A stretch of 64,000 nucleotides of DNA from Cercophora sp. LCS_1 (taxonomy: Eukaryota > Ascomycota > Sordariomycetes > Sordariales > Lasiosphaeriaceae): the NCBI GenBank assembly GCA_036250225.1, contig JAPZLL010000001.1, positions 1,860,001 to 1,924,000 of the forward strand. The letters are read 5' to 3'. Numbering within the stretch: position 1 is the first letter of the stretch; each line of letters begins with the position of its first letter. The position numbers and the translations under genes were made by a program. Positions 55,547 to 64,000 of the stretch are shown piece after piece. The notes beneath the pieces were generated by a model, which was given only the letters and a program-made list of their open reading frames with translations, was not told where the DNA came from and made no database searches.

Positions 55547-56686
55547 ATGAGTGGCCCTTCAGATTCAATTCTTACATCCGATGTTGTCTTCGCGGATGCC
55601 ACTGCGCAGCAACGAACCCTCTCTTGGGAGCTCAACGGCGCGTCTTGGGCTCCCCCCATGACCCTGGCCGAGTACCTTGGCCGAGAAGAGACCCTTCGAA
55701 ATGTGGCGTTGTCTGCAAACGGTGGGACGAAGTACTATGTCTTGCACCTTCGCTCCGACCCCAACACGATAGTTTCGGGCTGCGAGGTGATATCCAAGAC
55801 GGTGCTGATTGCCGATGGAGGCCAAGTCAAGGAGGCGAAGGCCTACTCCATCGCTAGCGTCTTCACCGCCCCGAGGTTCAGAGGCCAGGGGATGGCCGGG
55901 TGGATGTTGAAGCAGGTTCAGCGTAATTCTCTTCTTTTGCCTGTCTCGGGAGTAGTATGCTAATGGCTGGCAGAGGCGGTGGACGAAACCACCGAATGCG
56001 GGGTGTTGTATAGCGACATCGGGAGGGCATACTACACCGGCCTAGGGTGGAAGGACTATCCGTCGCCACAGCTGACCTTCAAGCTGGAGGGAGGCTTCGA
56101 AGCTCCCGGAAGCCCGGGCGTGGTCCTTCTTCAGGAAGAGGACGTAGAGCCGCTCTGCGAGAAGGATATTAAGGTGCTCAGGGAGAAGTCCGAGAAGTCC
56201 GCTGCGGATGGCAAGAGACATTTGACCTTCCTACCGTCCTTCACGCAGATGGCTTGGCACTTTGCGCGTGATAGGTATGTTGCCAAGATCATGATAGGCA
56301 GAGACGTTGTGAACCGCGGGGCGAGGATGGAGGATGGCAAGTCGTGGCTTTACTGGGACCATGACTTGCGTGAGAAGAAGATCAAGATCTTGCGCATTGT
56401 CACCGACAGTGAAGATGACTGGGAGAAGAGAAAGGGCGATGTCAAGGCGTTGCTTCAGGCTGCGCTGGAGGAGGCGAGAGACTGGAACCTGCCTAAGGTG
56501 CTGATCTGGGGTCCCGGCAGCGAAGCTTCTGTTGCGGCAACGGAGTTGTGGAAGGAGGCAGGAGGCAAGCTTCAGGTCGTCTTCGACGAACGGCAGGATG
56601 GGTCGATCCCAAGCCTGCGGTGGAAGAGAGGCGAGGATGTGAGCGGTGTTGTCTGGGAGGAAAACGAGTATTTTGCTTGGTGCTAA
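55547..56686 (+). CDS. LYC1: LYC1-like lysine N-acetyltransferase (GNAT)
   Basis: Resembles yeast-type Lyc1, which acetylates free L-lysine at N6 and starts its catabolism in some fungi. Two exons (55547-55922, 55974-56686) give 362 aa. The acetyl-CoA binding motif is FTAPRFRGQGMAGWMLKQV (about 106-124, RFRGQGMA as R/QxxGxG/A). It is followed by YSDIGRAYYTGLGWKDYPS and FLPSFTQMAWHFARDRYVA, characteristic of the family. The last residues EENEYFAWC are also typical. The intron has a GTAATT donor and CTAAT branch site; joining C with AG restores QVQQAVDET. An alternative donor six nt earlier would drop two codons. The substrate is inferred, not shown. Confidence 0.82.
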
Positions 56687-57138
56687 ATGAAGAAGTAGTT
56701 GAGTTTGAGGAGGTACCCGCCTTGCGTTTGGTCAAATACCAACTTGCTCTCTGCCCACATGGCAACGTCAGACGCGAAACAACGTGATCCGTAACTGCCT
56801 TGCCTTGACCGACCAAGATCACACACTCGCGTTGGTCCTAGGCCAATCACACACCTTGCAGGTTCATCAGAAATTAAGCTACAAAAAACAAACAGCAAAC
56901 CGTGAGATCGATACTTTCCAGAAAGTAATTGATTTTTCTCTCTCAAATACATGTCATCACATTGTCATTTGCTTCTTGGCCTAGTCCAAGACAAAGGTTG
57001 GCCTTCCCCGGAATGCTTGGCGACGCTAGCGCCCGCCAATTGGCCCCCAAAAATTGCCGAGCGTCGCCGCATTTCTTGTCCTCCGAACTTAGCTCCCAGC
57101 ACCATCAACTGTCGCCGCACACTCACTCTCACCCGGCC
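56687..57138. other. Intergenic, LYC1-like 3' side and CRD1 leader
   Basis: 452 bp. The CRD1 reading frame stays open upstream of its chosen ATG into this region (to about 56929), so a longer N-terminus is formally possible. No other feature is seen. Confidence 0.5.
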
Positions 57139-58150
57139 ATGTCCGCCAGACTCATATCACAACGCGCTGCCCGCCAGGGCTGCCGGGTGAGAGCCGTCGC
57201 GTCACTGACTCCCTTTCTCACTCTCCGCCCAGGGTGCCACCAGGCCAAACAATGGCAGGCCCGGTCGACTGAAAACCCGGCCCTCCCGCAGCGACAGGGG
57301 TTCTCATCACCCCTTTTCCGCGCCCTCAGCACATCAACACCACTTCAACAACCAAAACAGCCAACTCAACAACCACAACAGCAGCCGAGTCAACAACAAG
57401 AACCCCCCAAACCATCGGCGGCCCTCCCAAAAGCTTCTTCACTTTTACCTCCATCCGTCAAACATGAAAACATCTACACCCTCCCCAACATCCTCACCTT
57501 TTCCCGTCTCATCGCCGCTCCCATCCTCGGCTACACCATCCTCCACGACCAGCATGCCCTCACGCTGGGCATCTTTGCCTATGCCGGCATCACCGACGCC
57601 CTGGACGGCTGGATCGCCCGCAAATGGAACCAGAAAACCGTTGTCGGCACCGTCATCGACCCCATGGCCGACAAGACGCTCATGACGGTGCTGACGGTTA
57701 CGCTCGCGGCCAAGGGCGCACTGCCGGTTTGGCTGGCCGTGATCATTCTGGGGCGGGATGTGGGACTCGCCATGTCGGCGATTTACTATCGCTGGATCTC
57801 GCTGCCACCGCCCAAAACGTTTAGTCGGTACTGGGACTTTTCGCTGCCGTCGGCTGAGGTTCGGCCGACCACGATTAGCAAGTATAATACATTTTTGCAG
57901 TTGGCTTTGATGGGGCTCACAACGGTCGCGCCGGTAGTTCCGGGGGTTGATATGAGCTGGGGGTTGGGGATTATGCAGTAAGTTTTTTTTTTGTTCTCTC
58001 AGTGATTGGATGGTGTGAGCGAGTGAGACTGACGTGTATAGGTATGTTGTTGCGGCGACGACGATTTGGAGTGGTGCGAGTTATGTTTATAGCAAGGACG
58101 CTGTCAAGATCTTGACACCTGGGAAGGGAGTGAATGGGAAGAAGCTGTAA
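57139..58150 (+). CDS. CRD1: Cardiolipin synthase
   Basis: Makes cardiolipin from CDP-diacylglycerol and phosphatidylglycerol in the mitochondrial inner membrane. Exons 57139-57977 and 58042-58150 give 315 aa. A basic, Ser/Arg-rich import sequence is followed by a Gln/Pro-rich linker (about 70-95). The catalytic domain starts ENIYTLPNILTFSRLIAAPILGY. The CDP-alcohol phosphotransferase motif is complete: DALDGWIARKW with GTVIDPMADK (four Asp, about 153-178). Membrane segments include LTVTLAAKGALPVWLAVIIL and LALMGLTTVAPVVPGV. Exon 2 supplies the last segment (YVVAATTIWSGASYVY) and a basic tail. Start chosen at MSARLISQRAARQG because it gives a standard presequence; the frame is open further upstream. 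Confidence 0.94.
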
Positions 58151-58498
58151 AAGATTTGTTGCATCATTCACGTTGAGCAAGCCAGCGTTTGTGAGGTGAG
58201 TTGTGGCATCACTCCCTTGAGCGGAGTTGGGAGAATGGCATGCGACCGGATTTGGGCGTTGTCGGTTGGGTTTAAAAGGCATCGTGTAACATGCTATTGT
58301 GTTGTACATTATCCCGTGGGATCGACTCATGTTGGGGCATATACCCATGTGTATAAATATCCAAAAACCGTCTCATGCGCCTACACCTCCCGTCCCAGAT
58401 ATGCGCCTGCTCGCTCCCCCGATGCCAAGTATGCTGACTATATGCTCCGAGTGATATACATGCCCCTTCTATCGTTACATTCGAATGTCGTTCATTCT
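58151..58498. other. Intergenic between convergent CRD1 and MTO1
   Basis: 348 bp, presumably two 3' UTRs. Nothing else seen. Confidence 0.5.
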
Positions 58499-60627
58499 TC
58501 ACAAGTTTGCCGCCTGGCTCTCCGCTTCCGCCGCTTCCAAATCTGCGACAGCAGCTTCCTCACGCTGAGCAGTGTTCTTGTGGTTTCCAAAGCTGACGTA
58601 TTTCAGCAACTTCAGGCACCCACCCGGCGTCAACACCTCTAGGCGCCTTGCTTGCCCCAACGTCTCGGGCCGTGCTGCTTTGAGGACTTCGGCCTCGGCC
58701 AACGAAAGGCCGGAGATCGCATCATAATCCAAGTCAAGTGGAAGCTTCATATCTTCATCCATCTGCAACTTGGCTCTCCTGGCCTCGTGGACTTCGAGGT
58801 ACGGCGCATATCTCGCCTCAATTTCCACTCGTTCCCTCACCCGTGGTGGGAAGTCCATGACCTTGGGGATCAGGCGGCTCAGCGTCTCGAGGTTGGCGCC
58901 CCGGAGCACAAGCGCCTCAAGGCCGTTCCGACGCCGGGACGAATTTGGGTCAATGTCGAGCCCGATGCTGCTCCAGCTTTGTGGGGGCAAAGCCGCACTT
59001 TCTAACAAGGCGTTCAACTCGGCAATAGAGGCGCGCTCAGCTTCAAAAATATTCCATCGTTTGTCACCGACGACACCAGCGGAGCGGCCGAGCTCGGTCA
59101 GCCGGTGGTCCGCATTGTCCGCGCGCGTAGTGATACGGAATTCTGTGCGTGCAGTAAACATGCGGTAGGGTTCGGTGACGCCCTTGGTCACCAGGTCATC
59201 AATCATAACACCAATGTAAGCGTCGGCTCGGTTAAGGATAAGGGGGGGTAAGTTGAGGGCTGCGCGGCCGGCGTTAATGCCGGCAATGATGCCCTGTGCG
59301 GCAGCTTCTTCGTATCCAGTGGTGCCGTTGATTTGGCCTGCGAGGTACAAGCCTTGAATAGCTTTGGTTTCAAGAGAGCGTTTGAGGCTGCGCGGGTCGA
59401 CATAGTCGTATTCAACGCCGTAGCCGGGCTGCAGCATGACCGCGTCTTCCAGGCCGTGGATAGTACGAAGAAGGGCCAGCTGGGCGTCTGCTGGAACTGT
59501 TACGGAAAGACCAGCAGGATAAATGATGTCGTTGTCGAAACCTTCTGGCTCAAGCCAGACAATGTGCCCTTCTTTGTCGCCGAAACGAATGACCTTGGAT
59601 TCGAGAGAAGGACAGTATCGAGGTCCTTTGACGGTCTCTCGAATATGAATTGTCTTATCCAGATTGGCGCGAACAATGTCGTGCGTTGCCTTGTTGGTGG
59701 TGGTGGCATAGCACATGAGCTGCTCTTTCACAGACACCGTGTCATTGAGGTAGCTGAAGGGCATTGGTGGCTCATCACCAGGCTGTGGGGTGGTCGCCTC
59801 CCACTTGATGCTGCCCTTGGCCAATCGTGGCGGGGTACCAGTCTTGAGCCGGCCCAGTTTGAATCCAGCTTCCCTCAACGACTTGCTCAGCCCGAACGTG
59901 GCCTTCTCGCCCATGCGGCCAGCGGGAAAGCTCTCGAGGCCGATGTGGATCTCGCCGCCAAGAAACGTTCCTGTGGTGATGATAACCTGGTTCGTCGGGA
60001 GCACTTCACCCGACTCGAGTTTGATGCCGGTGATTTTGGCTTTGGCGCCGCTAGACGCATCTTCGGTTGGGGAGGTAACAATATCCGATACGCTGCCGGT
60101 GACAATCGAAAGATTCGGGTACGCCTCCAGCTCAGCACGCATGCGCTTCTTGTACAGGGCGCGATCGATCTGCGCTCGGGGACCCCAGACGGCAGGACCT
60201 TTCTTCTTGTTGAGCACCCTGAAATGGACACCGGCCTTGTCTATGATCCGACCCGCCAGCCCATCGAGCGCGTCAACTTCCCGCAACATGGTGCCCTTTC
60301 CGATGCCGCCGAAACTCGGGTTGCACGAGCACACGCCAAGGTTGTCGATGCTCGGGGTCACCAGGGCTGTCCGCGCGCCGGCGCGAGCGGCGGCAGCACA
60401 TGCTTCTGCGCCGGCATGGCCTCCGCCGACCACGATGACGTCAAAAGGTCTGCGACAAACGCTGTTAGACACAAAGACGCAGTAAAGGAGCCAATTGGAG
60501 TTGGAAATACTCACCTGGTTTCAGAGCCGACCGTAGCAAACGTCCTCCTGGGGTAATTGAGCCTCGAAGCCCGAGCTGATTGCCACAGTGGCCTGTTGAG
60601 ACCTTTTGGGAAGTATATTCTCGCCAT
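58499..60627 (-). CDS. MTO1: Mitochondrial tRNA uridine-modification enzyme Mto1 (GidA)
   Basis: FAD enzyme that with Mss1/GTPBP3 adds the carboxymethylaminomethyl-type group at wobble U34 of mitochondrial tRNAs. Exons on the minus strand 60627-60515 and 60449-58499 give 687 aa, normal length. Exon 1 encodes a mitochondrial presequence ([20 protein letters not shown]). Exon 2 opens with the FAD-binding [16 protein letters not shown] (GGGHAG about 46-51), then [49 protein letters not shown] and [28 protein letters not shown]. Near the C-terminus, [21 protein letters not shown] and [20 protein letters not shown] mark the Mss1/tRNA-binding helical domain. Upstream lies a GATAAG-bearing inverted repeat. 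Confidence 0.96.
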
Positions 60628-61060
60628 AGCTGACGCTGGTCGACCTCGAGTTCAAGTCGCAAAAGCGCGAGGTCATTATCATTCAATCGCGACAAAAAAG
60701 TTGACAGGGGTTGCGATAAGATGCCGATAAGCTCTTATCGCAACAGGCAGGATCACCAACCAACCCCTGCCAAGACGAAGTCGATCCCCTCCTTGAGAGC
60801 GACCTCCTTCCCTTATCGACAAACATGAGAGCTGCACAGCGCATGCACCTCATGAGAAGTCAGCATTTTCAAAGGAGAAGCAGAGATTTGTGGTATCAGA
60901 GTTATCATACAAACAAGCAGGCACCCTACCCGACTTGAGGCTGCCCCATTTACACAAATATGGCATCAAGCCATCAACCCATTTCTCACCCAAGCCCAGC
61001 TTCAAACAGTCCCGTAGCCGCGGGTTGGACATGAAGCATTACTTACGCTGAAGCTCTTCT
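60628..61060. other. MTO1 promoter region
   Basis: 433 bp between the RIM1 stop and the MTO1 start, both on the minus strand. Holds the inverted repeat at 60710-60744 and a further CTTATC at 60812-60817. Confidence 0.5.
60710..60744. promoter_or_regulatory. 11-bp perfect inverted repeat with GATAAG sites
   Basis: GTTGCGATAAG (60710-60720) and its exact reverse complement CTTATCGCAAC (60734-60744) flank a 13-bp spacer that holds another GATAAG (60726-60731). Three GATA-type sites in 30 bp, about 85-115 bp upstream of the MTO1 start. Binding by a GATA factor, or hairpin formation, is possible but unshown. Confidence 0.5.
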
Positions 61061-61597
61061 TTACTCCGAAGGAGCCTCGCCACTCTGTGGCCGACGAAGA
61101 ACCTCGAGGTGGCCTACGAAGTTTGTTAGCGCCACCGCAACAAATTCAGCTTGAGTGAAGTTCATACGTTGCACAATGCTCAGGCCCTTCCTGGCAACAC
61201 CCTCGCTGTCCGTATACGAGTTCATGGTAGCATCGCCTTCAACGTAAACCAGCGCCCTATTGTCTACCGTTTAGCACCGTCCAGAAGCCAACCCCAGAAA
61301 TAACGGCACAACATACCCCTTGGGAAGAGAAAGGAGGTAGTCACGGCGGGGTCCCTCGCCCTCGAAGCTAGTCACGTTGAACCAGCTGGTCTGGCGGTTG
61401 TCGTAAGGCCCGTGGCTGCTAGCAACGGAATAGCGAAGGAGTTCAGTGCCAGTGCTGGTGGCTTTCAGCTCGGGAGGGCCAGCCAGGTTGCCGACAAGGG
61501 TGATTCGTGCAAGATCGCGGCGGGCGGTGGAGCTGAAGGTGCGCGCCGGCGTGCGGGTGGCAGCGGCGCGGGATGCGATACGGAGGAATGCCGACAT
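61061..61597 (-). CDS. RIM1: Mitochondrial single-stranded DNA-binding protein
   Basis: OB-fold protein that coats single-stranded mitochondrial DNA during replication; SSB family. Three exons on the minus strand (61597-61317, 61256-61168, 61113-61061) give 140 aa, the usual length. An import sequence (MSAFLRIASRAAATRTPARTF) precedes ARITLVGNLAGPPELKATSTGTELLRYSVASS. TSWFNVTSFEG follows, and exon 2 adds the strands ALVYVEGDATMNSYTDSEG and LSIVQR. The 17-residue last exon encodes HLEVLRRPQSGEAPSE. Junctions are GT-AG and restore the OB-fold strands. A (TCAA)n microsatellite lies 28 bp upstream of the ATG. Confidence 0.94.
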
Positions 61598-61624
61598 GTT
61601 GCTTGTACTAAGCGATGGACCAAG

Positions 61625-61663
<39 letters not shown>

Positions 61664-62716
61664 GTCGGGTGGGCTGGGTTGGAATGAGCGGTGCTGCAGC
61701 AAATGGGAAAATTCGTGGGGTGGCCGTTTGACTGGTCGGATGGGGATTGCGATGTTCTGTCGCGTCTGCTTCTTCTGACGCGCCAGGGCTCTTCAGGGGG
61801 TCTGACCGTTGAGAATGTTGTGGCTTGGTGTGGCTGGTGGAGCCGATGTGGCGTTGGTAGGGCTGAATTCCTTCCATGCCAAGCTCGAACGAAGCATCGC
61901 TTCACAACCTTGATGGTTCGGAGTGGAGGCTCGCGACAGACCTCGTGATTTCCAGAGCTATGAATGCCCGCACACATCAGCTCCGATGAATCCCTTTTAC
62001 ATTGCGCTAATTCTTATTCAGACCTGAATTGAGCCCCAACAGAATGTGACAGCAGCGGAAGTCACACGCCGAGGATGCTAGAATCGGATGAGAGGGGGTG
62101 AAGATGCACTCGAAGCGCTTGCAAACGACGAGAGCCTCGCGGCAGTGCATGATGCATCATCTGGTCACCTTGGCCTCCTTTTACGGTCTCGTTCTCAAGA
62201 GGAATTTTAATCTTGGCCCGGCACTAAGTGGTGCTGGGCGAGCTACTTTCGCTGCGATGGCTGTGGTTGATCTTTGTTGTTGGCCGCAGGCAATCATCCA
62301 CTCGCCCCCAAGCTAGCCGCTTTTGGGTTTGAATAGAGCTCCCTGAATAGAGTCTGTCAATAACACTCAGCACCAACAGCGTTCTGTCACCTTTTCGACG
62401 CACAGCAATTAACTGCGTTAGACGACAGGTCTCGTCTTTTGTCTCTATAGACGGGTCGGCTCAATAGCACCAGTTCAATAAGCAAATAGCACATGGCTCA
62501 CCCGCTCGTCTTCAACTCCCTTTTAAGGGAAGCTCTCCTGCTCTTTCTTTACATCGTCATCAGAGTCTTGATTGACATCTTGGGTGTTCTCATTCCATTC
62601 TCGGCCGCCCCCCCACAGCCTAACTTCACGACATCTTCACGAGTCAGCAGCCTCATTGATCTACAGCCCCCTGAGCTCCGACTTGCAGACTTCTGGTCTG
62701 TAAGTCGCCATCCACC
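61598..62716. other. Divergent promoter region of RIM1 and the pheromone receptor
   Basis: 1.1 kb with no supported independent gene. Contains the TCAA microsatellite, a TCTTTGTTG word (62271-62279; the CTTTGTT core is the target type of HMG-box mating regulators) and an upstream open frame (62493-62870) overlapping the receptor start. Confidence 0.5.
61625..61663. repeat. (TCAA)n microsatellite
   Basis: Nearly ten uninterrupted TCAA units in the 5' leader of RIM1 (28 bp before its ATG). Repeat number is likely variable between strains. Confidence 0.95.
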
Positions 62717-63995
62717 ATGTCTCTCCCAACCAATGACAGCCAAGCATACTTGGCAAACCAGCTCTTTGGCTTTACGACAACACCCGAACAACGCCTCGGT
62801 CCTGGTCCTCCTTACACAAACCCGGCACTGCAAGCCAACCTCTTCTTTGGCGTCTTTCTTGGAAGCATAGCAGTTCTCTTGAGCTTTGTTCCAGCTCGAC
62901 TCCTCTGGAGAAACGGGGAGTTTGCTGCCACCGTCTTCTGCATCGACAACGTCATCCGCAACATCGGCTACGTCGTCAATGCACTGATATGGCGAGACGA
63001 CAATGTTGCCACTTGGTGGGCTGGCTATGGCTGGTGTGACCTCCAGGTCTACATAAACTTTGCCCTGGACACGGCATTCAATGTCTGTCTCTTTGAGATC
63101 ATGCGCAGCCTCTTCAACAAGGTCGGACTCAATCGAGTTACTAGCTTGACGACCAGTGAGCGACGGCGCGAGATTCTCATCTCAGCGGCTATCATCTTCA
63201 CTTTTCCCATCGTGCAGGTCGTTTTGACATTCTTCCTTATGGTTCGCCGGTACAACATCACTACTTTGGTCGGTTGCACAACCATGTACCATTTCGACTG
63301 GCTCTTCTTCGTCTTCTATGTCATGCCGACTCCCGTCTTCATTACTTTGGCGACCATTCTCGCAGGTAGGCACATACCACAAGTACGGACAGCAGCGTAT
63401 GCTAACATATGTGCCTCTAGCAATTGTCTTTTTCCGTTTTCGAAAGATTCAGAAGCTCACTCGAGAAGCCGTTCACACGCATGACAGCGTCTTATCAGCC
63501 AGGCAACATCGGGTGAGGAGGAAGCTCTACTTCATGACATTCGGCATCCTCGTGGTCGTGTTTCCCATCACTTGCGCCCTCCTCGCCCTCAACATCATCG
63601 ATGGCTTCTCATACTGGGATGACCCGTACGACTTCAACCTCATCCACTACGGTCCCGACCCGTGGAACACATACTTTATCTCCTTCACTACCTCCGATAT
63701 TGCGAGGTTTCTCGACATGAACACACGTTTCACCTCCGTCATCACCTCTTTCGTTATCCTCTTTGTGTTTGGCACCACAGCAGAAGGCATCAACGACTAT
63801 CGCCGCGTCCTTCTCTTCCTCGGATTCGGCTACATCTTCCCCAAGCTTCGTGAGGAATATGTCCCGAACCCACGACGGGGCAGTATGAAATCTTGGCTCA
63901 CCACTATCGGCCGAGCTTTCCCTCGACAGAGCAGAACACGGGCCACCAGGTATGTAGACCCCGAACAACTTGACTACATATCGCGTGTTGGCTGA
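62717..63995 (+). CDS. STE3: Ste3/PRE-1-type pheromone receptor (GPCR)
   Basis: Seven-helix receptor of the Ste3 family for lipid-modified a-factor-type peptide pheromone; in filamentous ascomycetes (Neurospora PRE-1) it guides the female trichogyne. Exons 62717-63365 and 63421-63995 give 407 aa. Helices are visible at LFFGVFLGSIAVLLSFVPARLLW, AATVFCIDNVIRNIGYVVNALIW, VYINFALDTAFNVCLFEIM, ILISAAIIFTFPIVQVVLTFFLM, WLFFVFYVMPTPVFITLATILA, LYFMTFGILVVVFPITCALLALNI and FTSVITSFVILFVFGTTAEG. The KLREEYVP and short Arg/Ser-rich tail after helix 7 are typical. The stop at 63993 lies 5 nt from the window edge; relatives have longer tails, so a further exon beyond the window is possible. Confidence 0.9.
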
Positions 63996-64000
63996 TATAG

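Noticed and set aside
59333..60556. 407-codon plus-strand open frame opposite MTO1
   Set aside because: Antisense shadow of a clear, conserved gene; no family resemblance and no proper ATG context.

Overview
The window reads as chromosomal DNA of a filamentous ascomycete, most likely a Sordariomycete (Sordariales-like). The signs are many short spliceosomal introns of about 45-155 nt with CTNAC-type branch sites, C-ending codon preference, a HET-domain gene, a WOPR-family regulator and an Ste3/PRE-1-type pheromone receptor, next to conserved single-copy housekeeping genes. There are no bacterial operons, rRNA genes, CRISPR arrays or intact transposons. I rebuilt 24 protein-coding genes exon by exon. 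Almost every splice junction preserves both the frame and the family's conserved sequence.

Layout. 0-7 kb: a type I Hsp40 with a C-terminal CaaX box, ribosomal protein eL32, and kynureninase (minus strand). 7-11.3 kb: a gene-poor stretch leading into NAD-specific glutamate dehydrogenase (11.3-14.7 kb). 16-24 kb: prephenate dehydrogenase (minus), a HET-domain protein, an ATS1/RCC1-like protein and the checkpoint clamp subunit RAD9 (minus). 24-32 kb: a single-exon F-box-like protein, a tRNA-like Pol III promoter element, vacuolar alkaline phosphatase PHO8 (minus), a small NTF2-like protein, and a fusion of an alpha/beta hydrolase with a capping-enzyme-type cysteine phosphatase (minus). 33-46 kb: FMP32/DUF1640, the giant HEAT-repeat protein LAA1 (minus), TACO1, PET100 (minus) and TDP1. 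47-50.8 kb: an NLR-like N-terminal-domain protein without a P-loop, and a WOPR regulator of the Wor1/Ryp1/Sge1 type (minus). 50.8-55.5 kb: about 4.8 kb without a supportable gene upstream of that regulator. 55.5-64 kb: LYC1-like acetyltransferase, cardiolipin synthase CRD1, MTO1 (minus), RIM1 (minus) and the pheromone receptor gene.

The genes do not form one pathway. There is a loose concentration of mitochondrial functions: FMP32, TACO1 and PET100 in one cluster, CRD1, MTO1 and RIM1 in another. Accessory or self-recognition-type genes (HET, NLR-like, F-box) are scattered between housekeeping genes. The items most worth a second look are the hydrolase-phosphatase fusion, the P-loop-less NLR-like gene, the candidate Pol III element at 26.65-26.88 kb, the long gene-free region in front of the WOPR regulator, and abrupt C-rich to G-rich strand-skew flips inside several coding exons.
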